Assembly (NCBI GenBank): GCA_949298535.1
Contig: CASFXA010000020.1
Coordinates: 1 to 39,023 of the forward strand
Direction of reading: 5' to 3'
From: an uncultured Oscillospiraceae bacterium
GTDB taxonomy: Bacteria; Bacillota; Clostridia; Oscillospirales; Ruminococcaceae
DNA length: 39,023 nucleotides
Position 1 is the first letter of the stretch; every line of letters begins with the position of its first letter. The translations under genes were made by a program, and so were the position numbers. The notes under the pieces were generated by a model, which made no database searches, had not been told where the DNA came from, and was given only the letters and a program-made list of their open reading frames with translations. Positions 16,079 to 23,400 of the stretch are shown here, piece by piece.

Positions 16079-16978
16079 TCAGTAGTCTCCGCTGAGATAC
16101 TCTTCCAGACAGATTCCTTTTTCCATGATGATCTTCGCATGATTGGTGCCCACATACCGATAATGCCAGGGCTCAAATATAATCTGAGTGATCTCCTCTT
16201 TGTCCTTGGGATAGCGCAGAATGAAGCCATATTCGGCGCAATGGCTCACCAGCCAGCGATAGGTTTCGGTGTTCTCAAAACTTTGCTCCAGACTGTTCAG
16301 GTCCAGCGCCAGACCCAGGGAATGCTCACTGGTGCCGGGGACAGCGATGATCTTTGCAGTGGCGTCATAGGCTTCCTGGGCGGAGTAGCCCATCGCCTCA
16401 TACTCCTTCACTTTGTTGTTGAAGTTGGTGGTTTGCTTATCATTGTCCCGATAGGCGGACACCACCCACAGGCTGATGCCGTCAGCATTGGCGGCCCGGA
16501 GCATCTCATTATATGCCTGGGTGGCTTTCCGGTCAAATTGATAGCCGTTGCCCATATCCGCCACATCCGGCACATAATCCTCCGGGATGCGGTTGGTTGG
16601 ATTGACCAGAATGGGCATTTCAGGCTCATAAAAGGGATCTTCTTCAGAAACATCCTCCCCGGAAGCCACAGTGGACTGAGAAGAGACCTGGGACTCCGAA
16701 GAAGCACTTTCCTGGGAAGATTCCGGCAGAGAAGAGGATTCCTCCGGAGCGGAAGATTCCGGCTGAGCAGCGGAAGACTCCTGCTGCTCCTCTGAACTTT
16801 CTTCAGCAAAACTCTCAGAGGAAGAAGACTGCCCTTGGGAGCCTTCCTCCTCTTTTCCAAGCATGGACAAACCACAGGCTGCTGCCAGCGCCAGTGCCAA
16901 TACCAGCAGCACCACCAGAATCCGGTTCCGGATGATTTCTCCCTTGGTGTATCGTTTCTGGTAACGTCTTTTCTTCAT
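16079..16978 (-). CDS. D-alanyl-D-alanine carboxypeptidase, VanY/peptidase M15B family
   Basis: 299 residues. The N-terminus is basic with a membrane segment ending in LAAAC (Cys35), a possible lipobox. A long Ser/Glu-rich spacer follows (about 45-110) that would cross the cell wall. The catalytic domain carries the M15B zinc-peptidase features: SAYRDNDKQ (substrate-binding Arg), GTSEHSLGLALDL (zinc His and Asp in the SxHxxGxAxD pattern) and EPWHYRYVG (catalytic Glu and zinc His). It trims the terminal D-Ala from peptidoglycan stem peptides outside the membrane. This makes it a wall-maturation enzyme, or a contributor to glycopeptide tolerance if paired with vanH/vanA genes, which are absent here. 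Start ATG 16978 has AAAGGA upstream. It is the middle gene of the operon, with 24-base gaps on both sides. Confidence 0.9.
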   Translation of the reverse strand: MKKRRYQKRYTKGEIIRNRILVVLLVLALALAAACGLSMLGKEEEGSQGQSSSSESFAEESSEEQQESSAAQPESSAPEESSSLPESSQESASSESQVSSQSTVASGEDVSEEDPFYEPEMPILVNPTNRIPEDYVPDVADMGNGYQFDRKATQAYNEMLRAANADGISLWVVSAYRDNDKQTTNFNNKVKEYEAMGYSAQEAYDATAKIIAVPGTSEHSLGLALDLNSLEQSFENTETYRWLVSHCAEYGFILRYPKDKEEITQIIFEPWHYRYVGTNHAKIIMEKGICLEEYLSGDY

Positions 16979-17002
16979 GATCTCGTTCCTTTCCCGCCAA
17001 TA

Positions 17003-17443
17003 TTACGGAAGCGTAGCGGCATCCTGTTCCGATTGAGGGGCTCCAGGCTCCTCCTCCACCAGCGGCTCCCCCAAACGGGCGCCGCAGCGGGCGCAAAACC
17101 GGGCGTGGGGACGATTGATTGCGCCGCATACACACTGAATTCCAGGCAGCTCCTCTTTGTCTCCCCGTTCTCCCTGGCGCAGTTTCGTGATTTCCTGGCG
17201 CAGCCGGAGAATTTCTTTTTCATTGATTGCCATCTGAGCGCAATACTTTTCCACTGTCATCTCCAGGGGGGCCTTTTCCCGCCAAAGACGATAGATCTCC
17301 CGCCCCAGTTCCTCCCGCAGCGTTTCATTGCGGTCCTCCAAAGGGGCGATTCTGGATTTGATCCGGGAAATTTCCAGCAATAATCCGGACTGCTCCGATA
17401 CCGCTGTCAACCCTTTTTGAAACAGATGTTTCACTTTACTCAT
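17003..17443 (-). CDS. Coiled-coil protein with C-terminal zinc ribbon
   Basis: 146 residues, no membrane segment. Residues about 15-95 form a predicted coiled coil rich in Glu/Arg/Leu (SRIKSRIAPLEDRNETLREE, EKEILRLRQEITKLRQ). The C-terminal part holds four cysteines in the CVCGAINRPHARFCARCGAR pattern, a zinc ribbon. It is the first gene of the operon with the VanY peptidase and the ribbon/TM/propeller protein. Having zinc ribbons on both a soluble coiled coil and a membrane protein of the same operon suggests that they assemble on the inner face of the membrane; this is inference. A GGGGGAGG lies about 14 bases upstream of the ATG, longer than usual. The family is not one I can name. Confidence 0.8.
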   Translation of the reverse strand: MSKVKHLFQKGLTAVSEQSGLLLEISRIKSRIAPLEDRNETLREELGREIYRLWREKAPLEMTVEKYCAQMAINEKEILRLRQEITKLRQGERGDKEELPGIQCVCGAINRPHARFCARCGARLGEPLVEEEPGAPQSEQDAATLP

Positions 17444-17700
17444 ATCTTTCTATGTCCTCCCCCATCCAGGGACGCTCTCAGGGAACAAAGGGCTTTCGCC
17501 CCCCCCACAAGCGAACTCGATATTGTGATTTGAGCCTATTATACTACATCCTCTCCGCATCCGTAAAGAACGGTGGGCATCTGTTCATGGTTTCTTCATC
17601 AATCCGGCGTCTTTTCTTTTTTCTTCTGCGGCCCCCATTCTCTCCGTTCAGGATTCTTTTTTCCGATAACAAGAAAATTCGCCAAAACTTTCCCCTTCGC
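17444..17700. other. Divergent intergenic region
   Basis: This sequence separates the envelope operon (-) from the PH-domain gene (+). It is T-rich on the + strand. I find no convincing -35/-10 pair for the minus-strand operon. Confidence 0.4.
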
Positions 17701-17728
17701 TTGTTTTTTCTCAGAAAAATGTTACAAT
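17701..17728 (+). promoter_or_regulatory. Extended -10 promoter for PH-domain gene
   Basis: TTGTTT (17701-17706), 16-base spacer, and TACAAT (17723-17728) preceded by TGT, giving a TGn extended -10. Confidence 0.6.
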
Positions 17729-17782
17729 TATTTTAGAGTATGACCATCCATCCTCAAAATCAATAAGGAGTTGAACGCCCCC

Positions 17783-18196
17783 ATGAAAAGTCAAATCAAG
17801 CTGCTTTGGAGCGACCGGAAACGGATTCTGGGGATGCCCATTACTTTTACAAAATATTCCCTCAGCGAAGACCGGCTGTTTATGGAGACCGGGCTGCTGA
17901 ACACCCGGCAGGAAGAAGTGATCCTCTACCGGGTCCGGGATCTGAGCCTGAGCATCTCCCTGTTCCAGCGGATTTTCGGCGTAGGAACCGTCACCGTCCA
18001 CTCCTCTGATAAATCCATGCCGCATCTGGAGATGAAAAATATTAAGCATCCCATGGACGTCAAGGAACTGCTGCACAAGCAGGTGGAGGAAATGAAAATT
18101 GCCCGGCGGATGCGCATTGGCGAGGTACTCCATGATGACGATGACTCAGATGGCGATGAGGATGAGGCTTTTTATGAGGATGGTTGCCCCAAATAA
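17783..18196 (+). CDS. Bacterial PH-domain (bPH2-like) protein
   Basis: 137 residues. The central part (about 15-95) matches the short bacterial pleckstrin-homology fold: TKYSLSEDRLFMETGLLNTR, then EEVILYRVRDLSLSISLFQR and FGVGTVTVHSSD, then a C-terminal helix MDVKELLHKQVEEMKIARRM. The tail is extremely acidic (DDDDSDGDEDEAFYED). Unlike YdbS/YdbT relatives it has no membrane segment, so it would be a cytosolic PH module. Such domains form oligomeric rings or bind partners, but none is indicated by the neighbours. ATG 17783 is chosen although AAGGAG (17765-17770) lies 12 bases away; the in-frame TTG at 17771 abuts that site. Confidence 0.82.
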   Translation: MKSQIKLLWSDRKRILGMPITFTKYSLSEDRLFMETGLLNTRQEEVILYRVRDLSLSISLFQRIFGVGTVTVHSSDKSMPHLEMKNIKHPMDVKELLHKQVEEMKIARRMRIGEVLHDDDDSDGDEDEAFYEDGCPK

Positions 18197-18421
18197 CAAA
18201 CATTTTTGAAATACATCTGTTTGGGATCCTTTTTTATTCTCATCATTTCCCAAAAAGTGACGGCGATGAACAGAGATCCAGAAAAAGTCATCCGATCTTT
18301 CTTTTATGATGAACGCAGGGAGGCGGTATGGTTATGAGAACAGCGGCAAAAAATTTTTTCTTCTGCCTCCTTCATTTCCTTTTCAGCAGGATGCTTCCGT
18401 GCTGATTTTACAGGGATTTGA
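18197..18421. other. Intergenic region upstream of a lone terminator
   Basis: A weak terminator for the PH-domain gene (CCCAAA near 18187 with TTTGGG near 18220, then TTTTTT) comes first. After it, possible stems AGGGAGGC/GCCTCCTT (about 18316 and 18366) and TCAGCA/TGCTGA (about 18382 and 18400) precede the terminator at 18422. No open frame is convincing. Confidence 0.4.
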
Positions 18422-18449
18422 GGGCGTGGCATTATGTCACGCCCTTTTT
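18422..18449 (+). terminator. Intrinsic terminator not attached to a known gene
   Basis: GGGCGTG (18422-18428) pairs with CACGCCC (18438-18444), followed by TTTTT (18445-18449). It lies 225 bases after the PH-domain gene and 300 bases before the next gene, so it may end a small RNA or serve as a backup terminator. Confidence 0.75.
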
Positions 18450-18752
18450 CATTCCAAGGTCTCCCATCATCCAAGCAATTCTTTCTCCCATGAACGGAAA
18501 TTTTTACCTCTTCTGGAGAAAAAAGGATGGATTTTCTTTGGTCAGAAACACCATGCAAAAGGGCTTTTTTCCTTCGTTTATCAGCATTTAACCGAATCTA
18601 ACTGATTTTATCAGTAATTTATAATTTGTTCATATTTCGTCTCTCTTGCGGTCACAATTCGATGGTACTATCCATACCGTTGACTTCGTCAGTTAAACCC
18701 GAACGGACCAAAATAAATCAGACCGTAGCTTCGCTACAGAAAGTGAGCCGAC
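18450..18752. other. AT-rich upstream region of the OYE gene
   Basis: It contains a small symmetric element CTGATTTTATCAG (18602-18614) next to TTATAATTTG, which could be an operator over a -10 (TATAAT 18620-18625). No matching -35 is visible and the leader would be about 120 bases. Confidence 0.35.
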
Positions 18753-19862
18753 ATGAACAAACTTTTTGCGCCTGTTACCCTTGGCAATGTAACCCTGAAA
18801 AATCCTATCGTTTTTGCTCCCACCTCCGTTGGTCGGGAAGGCCTGGACTTTTACGAGAAAATTGCCGCCGGCGGCGCGGCGCTGGTGGTGCTGCCTGACG
18901 TATCGGTGGTGCCCTCCATGCTGGGAGCGGCTTCCCTGGATTCCATGAAGTTTGCCGACTACTTCCGCAAGGTGCTGGAAATCTGCCATCGTCATGGCTG
19001 CAAGGTGGCGGCTCAGTTGTTCCATCCCGAGTATGATGTGGCCTACATCGGCAGCCTCTATCGGCAGCGGGACAAGATCACCGGCGATGAGGTTCACCGT
19101 CTGCTGGCGGAAAACATGATGACCTATGCCGACAACCTCACCACCCAGCAGGCTGACGAGATCATCGAGAAGTTCGTTGTGGCTGCCCGCAACGCTCAGG
19201 AAATCGGTTTGGACCTCATCGAGATCCACGGAGACCGCCTGGTGGGCAGCTTCTCCTCCGCCCTGTTCAACCACCGCACCGACAAATACGCCCCTCATAC
19301 CGCTTTTGCGGAGGCGCTGGTGAAAGCGGTCCGGGCCGCCGTTCCGGAGATGACCCTGGACTATAAGCTGACCATCCGCACCGAAAGCCCCCGGTTGGGC
19401 CGGGGCGGCGCTCTGCTGGAGGAAGTGCCGGAATTCGTCCGGGTGCTGGAGGCTGCCGGTGTGGACAGCTTCCATGTGGCCATCGCCAACCATTCCAACA
19501 TCCGGGACACCATCCCTGCTTTCAATCATCCCGACCTCAAGGGAGAGGGATGTTTCACCCACCTGGGCCGTGCGGTGCTTTCCTGTGCCACCAAGCCGGT
19601 GTGCATCGTAGGCAAGCTCCAGCACGCCGAAACCATGGAAAAGCTGCTGGAAGAGGGCTTCGCCTGCGTGGGAATGTCCCGGCAGCTGGTAGCCGATCCC
19701 TATTGGCCGCTGAAGGTCTCTGAAGGCCGGGAGAATGAGATTCTCTACTGCACCTACTGCAACGCCAAATGTGTGGCGTCCATTATGACCGGGCAGCCTG
19801 TCAGCTGCGTCCAGTGGGGCCGGGCCCCCAAAGAATCTTCCAAGGAGGAGAAATCATCATGA
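18753..19862 (+). CDS. Old Yellow Enzyme-family NADH:flavin oxidoreductase with 4Fe-4S motif
   Basis: 369 residues forming the FMN-binding TIM barrel of the OYE family: LFAPVTLGNVTLKNPIVFAP at the N-terminus, GCKVAAQLFHPE, GLDLIEIHGDRLVGSFSSAL with FNHRTDKYAP, and a phosphate-binding region VGMSRQLVADPYWPLK. The C-terminus carries a CxxCxxxC(x11)C pattern (CTYCNAKC...SC, about residues 331-350). In 2,4-dienoyl-CoA reductase relatives this pattern holds a 4Fe-4S cluster that feeds electrons to FMN. The second FAD/NADH half of those larger enzymes is absent, so an external electron donor is likely. It should reduce activated C=C bonds; the substrate is unknown. The ribosome binding site is weak (AAGTGAG). 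The stop TGA overlaps the next gene's ATG. Confidence 0.9.
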   Translation: MNKLFAPVTLGNVTLKNPIVFAPTSVGREGLDFYEKIAAGGAALVVLPDVSVVPSMLGAASLDSMKFADYFRKVLEICHRHGCKVAAQLFHPEYDVAYIGSLYRQRDKITGDEVHRLLAENMMTYADNLTTQQADEIIEKFVVAARNAQEIGLDLIEIHGDRLVGSFSSALFNHRTDKYAPHTAFAEALVKAVRAAVPEMTLDYKLTIRTESPRLGRGGALLEEVPEFVRVLEAAGVDSFHVAIANHSNIRDTIPAFNHPDLKGEGCFTHLGRAVLSCATKPVCIVGKLQHAETMEKLLEEGFACVGMSRQLVADPYWPLKVSEGRENEILYCTYCNAKCVASIMTGQPVSCVQWGRAPKESSKEEKSS

Positions 19863-20470
19863 AAAAAGAACTGATTTCCATTGCGCTGGTCCTGGCGCTG
19901 ATCGTCACCGGCTGCGCTTCCGCCGCCCCTTCTTCCAGCCAGAGTGAAAGCGCCTCCTCTGCTCAGTCCGCCGCAGAATCCGCCGACGCGGTTTCCTCTG
20001 CCACCACCGGGGAAAGCGGCGCCTCCTCTGACGCTTCCGATTCCTCCCAGGCTCCCGATGCTGTCTCTTCCGCTTCCATGGTTTTCTATCAGGACAGCTC
20101 TCTGACCGGAGAAGAGCTGCGGCAGGCCATCCGTGACGCCGAAGGCAACTGCTCCGTGGCCACCGTCAATGACGACGGCACCGTCAACCTGGCAAACTTC
20201 GTCCCCTACCCCGCCGGCGAGGATCATCTTTCCTTCACCTTCGCGGAGAATACCACCAAGGCCAATCTGGCCGCCGGACGGGACGGGATGGTTTCCTATT
20301 ATATCTACACCAAGGATGCCGCCGATAAAAACGAGCGCAACAGAGGCGCACGCTTCCGCATCGCTCTGGAAACCGACCAAGCGGTGATCGATCAGCTGGT
20401 GGCAGAGAACCCTGAAATTCCTGTAGGCGCCACCTTCGTCCGGATCCTGGAAGTATTGCCCCTGGGCTGA
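19859..20470 (+). CDS. Lipoprotein with possible FMN-binding split-barrel domain
   Basis: 203 residues. The signal peptide ends in LIVTGC (Cys19), and a long Ser/Ala-rich linker follows to about residue 75. The remaining 125 residues (CSVATVNDDGTVNLANFVPY, then FTFAENTTKANLAAGRD, VSYYIYTKDAADK and RGARFRIALET) look like the beta-barrel of pyridoxamine-phosphate-oxidase-like flavin proteins. That reading is by pattern only. It would sit on the outer membrane face. The ATG lies inside the stop of the OYE gene (ATGA overlap), with CAAGGAGGAG upstream, so the two are translationally coupled. The Ser/Ala linker resembles that of MetQ. A cytosolic Fe-S flavoenzyme coupled to a surface lipoprotein of a possible flavin fold suggests a joint redox role, which is inference. 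Confidence 0.78.
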   Translation: MKKELISIALVLALIVTGCASAAPSSSQSESASSAQSAAESADAVSSATTGESGASSDASDSSQAPDAVSSASMVFYQDSSLTGEELRQAIRDAEGNCSVATVNDDGTVNLANFVPYPAGEDHLSFTFAENTTKANLAAGRDGMVSYYIYTKDAADKNERNRGARFRIALETDQAVIDQLVAENPEIPVGATFVRILEVLPLG

Positions 20471-20503
20471 TGCTTTCTCACAATCCCTCCATTCTATATT
20501 TGT

Positions 20504-20551
20504 AGACAAACAGTGTGCCGGAGAGTAACTCTCCGGCACACTGTTTTGTCT
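20504..20551 (+). terminator. Strong terminator after the lipoprotein gene
   Basis: A stem of over 20 bp with one bulge (5' arm 20504-20526, 3' arm 20528-20551) forms around a minimal loop, and its 3' side contains TTTTGTCT. It ends the OYE-lipoprotein transcript. Confidence 0.85.
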
Positions 20552-20628
20552 GAAAAAGATCGGGAAAGATATTGGGTACAGAGCGACTCTGACTGCACCA
20601 CTAAAAATCAAAAACGCCGGCAACCCAG

Positions 20629-20657
20629 GCGGCGGCAGTTCATCTGCCGCCGCTTTT
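20629..20657 (+). terminator. GC-rich hairpin with T run (second terminator)
   Basis: GCGGCGGCAG (20629-20638) pairs with CTGCCGCCGC (20644-20653), followed by TTTT. Confidence 0.65.
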
Positions 20658-20679
20658 GGCCGCCAATTAATTGGCGGCC
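20658..20679. repeat. Perfect 22-base palindrome
   Basis: Positions 20658-20668 are the exact reverse complement of 20669-20679 (GGCCGCCAATT then AATTGGCGGCC). It directly follows the hairpin at 20629-20657. It is too long to be chance and would suit a dimeric DNA-binding protein or form a cruciform. Confidence 0.8.
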
Positions 20680-20713
20680 TGCCTCCTCAGGACAGGGAGA
20701 TCTCCGGCGGCAG

Positions 20714-20737
20714 CTGGCCGCAAAGCCCTCCCGGCGG
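20714..20737. repeat. Short dispersed intergenic repeat, copy B
   Basis: CTGGCCGCAA (20714-20723) and CCTCCCGGCGG (20727-20737) match the two blocks of copy A near 8066-8099, with a shorter spacer. The second block is part of a palindrome CCTCCCGGCGGGAGG. Confidence 0.5.
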
Positions 20738-20760
20738 GAGGATCATTCTCAGCATCACGG

Positions 20761-21987
20761 TCAAAAGACCTGGAACAGGTAGAATTTCAGATAATCTGTC
20801 TCCGGCACATTCCAAAGAATGGGATGATCCGGGGACTGCTGACGGGCCTCAATCTGCCGCAGGCTGACGCAAGCGTCGGAGGCCGCCTCGTGAAGCATCT
20901 TTCGGAACAGCTGGTCAGTCATAAAATGGGAACAGGAGCAGGTGGCCAGATAACCGCCCCGGGGCAACAGTTTCATCGCTTTGAGGTTGATCTCCTTATA
21001 ACCTCTCACAGCGTTTTTCACGGTGGCGTTGGACTTGGTGAAGGCAGGCGGGTCCAGAATGATAAAATCATAGTCACACCCTCCTTCCTGGGCATACTGG
21101 GTCAGCAGTTCAAAGACATTGGCCGTCTGGAAAGACATATTTTCCAGACCGTTGCGCCGGGCGTTGGCCTGCGCCAGAGCAATGGCATCGGCGGAGATGT
21201 CCACCGCGCAAACATGAGCCGCCCCCGCGGCAGCCGCATTCAGCGCAAATGCGCCGGTATGGGTAAAGCAGTCCAGCACCTTTTTCCCCTTGCTCAGCCG
21301 TGCCACCGCCTGGCGGTTGTACTTTTGATCCAGGAAAAAACCGGTCTTCTGCCCCTCCACATAGTCCACTTCATAACGGATCCCATTCTCCACAATTTCC
21401 GTTTTTCCTGTCAGGCCCGAGGTATCCACTCTCGGAAGGGGGAAAAAGCCCTTCCCCTCTTCCAGACCCTCCAAACGGCGGATTGCTACATCATTGCGTT
21501 CATAAATACCGCTGATTTTCTCCCCTTTCTCGGTGAGAATCCGATACAGCAGAGAAAACAGCATTTCCTTCCGCTTCTCCATCCCCACAGACAGCGTCTG
21601 GGTAACCAGAATATCGCCAAAGCGGTCCACTGTCAGTCCGGGAAAGAGATCCGCTTCCCCGAAAATCAGCCGGCAGCAGGAAAAATCCTCACCCATCACC
21701 GTTTGGCGATAATCCACCGCATGGCGGAGGCGGCGCTCAAAAAAAGCCTCGTCAAACAGATCGTTGGCATTGCGGGAGATCAGACGCACCCGGATTTTGG
21801 ATTCCAGGCTCAACAGCCCCGTTCCCAAATACCGATTCTTTTTGCTCACCACATCCACTATTCCACCATTCTCGGTCTCCCCGGATATATCCAGAATTTC
21901 GGTGTGATAAACCCAAGGATGTCCTTCCCGGATGCTTCGTTCCGCCTTTTCCGTAACAGTATAAACAGGATATTGCCGCTTGTTCAT
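20761..21987 (-). CDS. rlmI: Class I SAM-dependent rRNA methyltransferase, RlmI type
   Basis: 408 residues. The N-terminal PUA-like RNA-binding domain (about 1-80; REGHPWVYHTEILDI) is followed by a linking domain. The Rossmann methyltransferase shows motif I VLDCFTHTGAFALNAAAAGA (about residue 230), the acidic CAVDISADAI, motif IV FIILDPPAFTKS and the SCSHFMT segment. This is the layout of the enzyme that forms 5-methylcytosine in 23S rRNA (m5C1962 in E. coli). The exact target base here is not proven. GQKTGFFLDQKYNR is a strong family marker. The start ATG has GGGAAAGGAAC upstream. It lies 28 bases downstream of a small acidic-protein gene in the same direction, probably one transcript. Confidence 0.93.
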   Translation of the reverse strand: MNKRQYPVYTVTEKAERSIREGHPWVYHTEILDISGETENGGIVDVVSKKNRYLGTGLLSLESKIRVRLISRNANDLFDEAFFERRLRHAVDYRQTVMGEDFSCCRLIFGEADLFPGLTVDRFGDILVTQTLSVGMEKRKEMLFSLLYRILTEKGEKISGIYERNDVAIRRLEGLEEGKGFFPLPRVDTSGLTGKTEIVENGIRYEVDYVEGQKTGFFLDQKYNRQAVARLSKGKKVLDCFTHTGAFALNAAAAGAAHVCAVDISADAIALAQANARRNGLENMSFQTANVFELLTQYAQEGGCDYDFIILDPPAFTKSNATVKNAVRGYKEINLKAMKLLPRGGYLATCSCSHFMTDQLFRKMLHEAASDACVSLRQIEARQQSPDHPILWNVPETDYLKFYLFQVF

Positions 21988-22015
21988 CCCTTTGTTCCTT
22001 TCCCTCTCTCAGTTT

Positions 22016-22336
22016 TTATTCCCAGCCTTCAAAATCCACCAGGTCGTTGGGATCCACCCACGGCTCCCCTTCTTCCGGCAGCGCATCTTCCACTTCCATC
22101 CGGTCCGCCAGAGGCAACACCTGGGGCAGCACCTGGTCAAAATCCGGATGGGTATCCCGAAGCAGCTGACTATCCTCCGGCAGATTGCCCCAAACAGAAA
22201 ATCTTCCATCCTCCTGTAATGCCAGTTCCAGCTCCTCATAAATTTCATATCGGTTGGGATCAAAATTCTTCTCCTTCCCAAACAGGAGCTTCGCCGCCTG
22301 TTTGCGGGATGCCCCCTGAAAATAATATCGCTCCAC
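22016..22336 (-). CDS. Small acidic protein, unknown
   Basis: 106 residues from a GTG start with AAAGGGG upstream. The N-terminus is basic and helical (MERYYFQGASRKQAAKLLFG). The rest is rich in Asp/Glu/Pro (EYELELAL-like region, then DTHPDFDQVLPQVLPLADRM and DPNDLVDFEGWE). No family is recognised. Codon use and composition favour this frame over the arginine/cysteine-rich alternative frame on the same strand. It is followed after 28 bases by the RlmI-type gene, and on the other side faces the ATC-hydrolase-like gene across a divergent promoter region. Confidence 0.6.
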   Translation of the reverse strand: MERYYFQGASRKQAAKLLFGKEKNFDPNRYEIYEELELALQEDGRFSVWGNLPEDSQLLRDTHPDFDQVLPQVLPLADRMEVEDALPEEGEPWVDPNDLVDFEGWE

Positions 22337-22450
22337 TCCCCAATTCCCCTTTCCACCGCTGTCACTCAGCGCCGATCATTTTTCCCAAACGCCGCAGTCC
22401 TCTGGAATGAGGCCCGGCAAAACCACGAAACTTATTGTAACACGGCAAAA

Positions 22451-22464
22451 GGCTGGCCGCAAGG
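22451..22464. repeat. Short dispersed intergenic repeat, copy C
   Basis: GGCTGGCCGCAAGG, identical to 8064-8077. It ends eleven bases before the -35 box of the promoter at 22475. Confidence 0.5.
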
Positions 22465-22474
22465 TGATTCCGCC

Positions 22475-22504
22475 TTGACGGAAGACGGTCCATCAGGCTA
22501 TACT
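22475..22504 (+). promoter_or_regulatory. Sigma-A promoter for ATC-hydrolase-like gene
   Basis: TTGACG (22475-22480), 18-base spacer, TATACT (22499-22504). The start codon is about 15 bases after the expected transcription start. Confidence 0.72.
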
Positions 22505-22525
22505 GAAAAAAAGGGGGGCTGAAAA

Positions 22526-23203
22526 ATGAAGCAATCGCTGAGAATCGTCCATCACGCCATACTGTACGCGCTTCTCTGCCGATCCGCCTGGGAACAGCTG
22601 GGCCGGGAGGAAGGGGAAGCCCTGATGGATCGTGCCACCTTCCTGTACGGTTTTCGCCGGGGACGCCGGATGGCCCAAAACGCCAGGAAATATGGAGCAT
22701 CCAATGATTTGGCCGGCTATTTTCTCTTTGGAGAGCTGAGCAGTCGTCCGGGAGAAAATCACTCTGTCCTGGAATTTCAGGAGGATCAAACCTTCTCCAA
22801 AGTGGAGCGCTGCGCCTGGGCGGAAGCCTGGAAACAGTACGGCCTGTGGGAATACGGCAAAAACTATTGCCGCCAGGTGGATTCCGGTCTGTGCGCCGGC
22901 TATAACGGCGGCTTCTATCTGACGGTGGAACAGACCATGGGCGGCGGCGGAGAGTACTGCCTGTTCCGATGGAGCGACGGCCTGACCAAAGAAGAACTGG
23001 AGGCGATGGAAATTCGCCGAAAGGAATTGAATGGCTGTACTGTTCAAAGCTATGCCTTCCACTGCCGGGAACTGCTGGAGGTAACCAAAGAGACTCTGGA
23101 GGCTGCCGGAGTAGACGCCGCGCCTGTTCTTCGCCAGGCCACAGAGGAATGGAAAGCGCTGTTTCCCGACTGCGCACCGGAAGAAGCGTCGGCAACTTGT
23201 TAA
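22526..23203 (+). CDS. ATC-hydrolase-family protein (L-2-amino-thiazoline-4-carboxylate hydrolase-like)
   Basis: 225 residues, soluble. The C-terminal half resembles the ATC hydrolase family: CAWAEAWKQYGLWEYGKNYC, then a Cys/Asp segment, then TMGGGGEYCLFRW (about 100-150). The N-terminal half (RIVHHAILYALLCRSAWEQL, DRATFLYGFRRGRRMAQNAR) is helical, as in those proteins. The founding enzyme opens the thiazoline ring on the way to cysteine, but many clostridial members are of unknown substrate and are found near regulators or redox genes. The GGGGGG ribosome binding site precedes the ATG. It is a single-gene unit, with its own promoter at 22475 and terminator at 23321. The function is assigned at family level only. 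Confidence 0.75.
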   Translation: MKQSLRIVHHAILYALLCRSAWEQLGREEGEALMDRATFLYGFRRGRRMAQNARKYGASNDLAGYFLFGELSSRPGENHSVLEFQEDQTFSKVERCAWAEAWKQYGLWEYGKNYCRQVDSGLCAGYNGGFYLTVEQTMGGGGEYCLFRWSDGLTKEELEAMEIRRKELNGCTVQSYAFHCRELLEVTKETLEAAGVDAAPVLRQATEEWKALFPDCAPEEASATC

Positions 23204-23320
23204 ATTTTCCCTCAAAGTAAAAGATTGCGATACAGGCAGCCGTCTTAAAAAAAAGACAGCCAAGCCTACAGATGTGTTGACGGCCCACATAGATGTCGCT
23301 TTTGCGCCCATCACTGAACA

Positions 23321-23358
23321 AAAAAGGACCCGCTGCTGGAGAACAGCGGGTCCTTTTT
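23321..23358. terminator. Bidirectional terminator between convergent genes
   Basis: AAAAAGGACCCGCTG (23321-23335) and CAGCGGGTCCTTTTT (23344-23358) form a perfect stem with A and T runs on either side. It can stop transcription from both the ATC-hydrolase-like gene and the NPxTG surface-protein gene. Confidence 0.88.
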
Positions 23359-23400
23359 GTTTTAATGTTTTAAAGAAGGAAGGAATTGTGCAGAGCAGAA

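Noticed and set aside
13889-16795. Very long open frame on the + strand (968 codons) opposite the envelope operon
   Set aside because: It spans parts of two well-supported minus-strand genes with zinc-ribbon and M15B motifs, has no ribosome binding site or recognisable domain, and is explained by GC-rich codon bias on the opposite strand.
16079-16978. Glycopeptide-resistance (van) cluster
   Set aside because: Only a VanY-type peptidase is present, without vanH, vanA/B-type ligase, vanX or a VanRS pair; M15B peptidases are also ordinary wall enzymes.
22009-22365. Alternative minus-strand frame rich in Arg, Cys and Trp
   Set aside because: Its composition is abnormal and it overlaps the acidic 106-residue frame, which has a better ribosome binding site and amino acid use.
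20671-22410. Open frame of 579 codons on the + strand opposite the RlmI-type gene
   Set aside because: The minus strand holds a complete methyltransferase with catalytic motifs; the + frame shows no family features.
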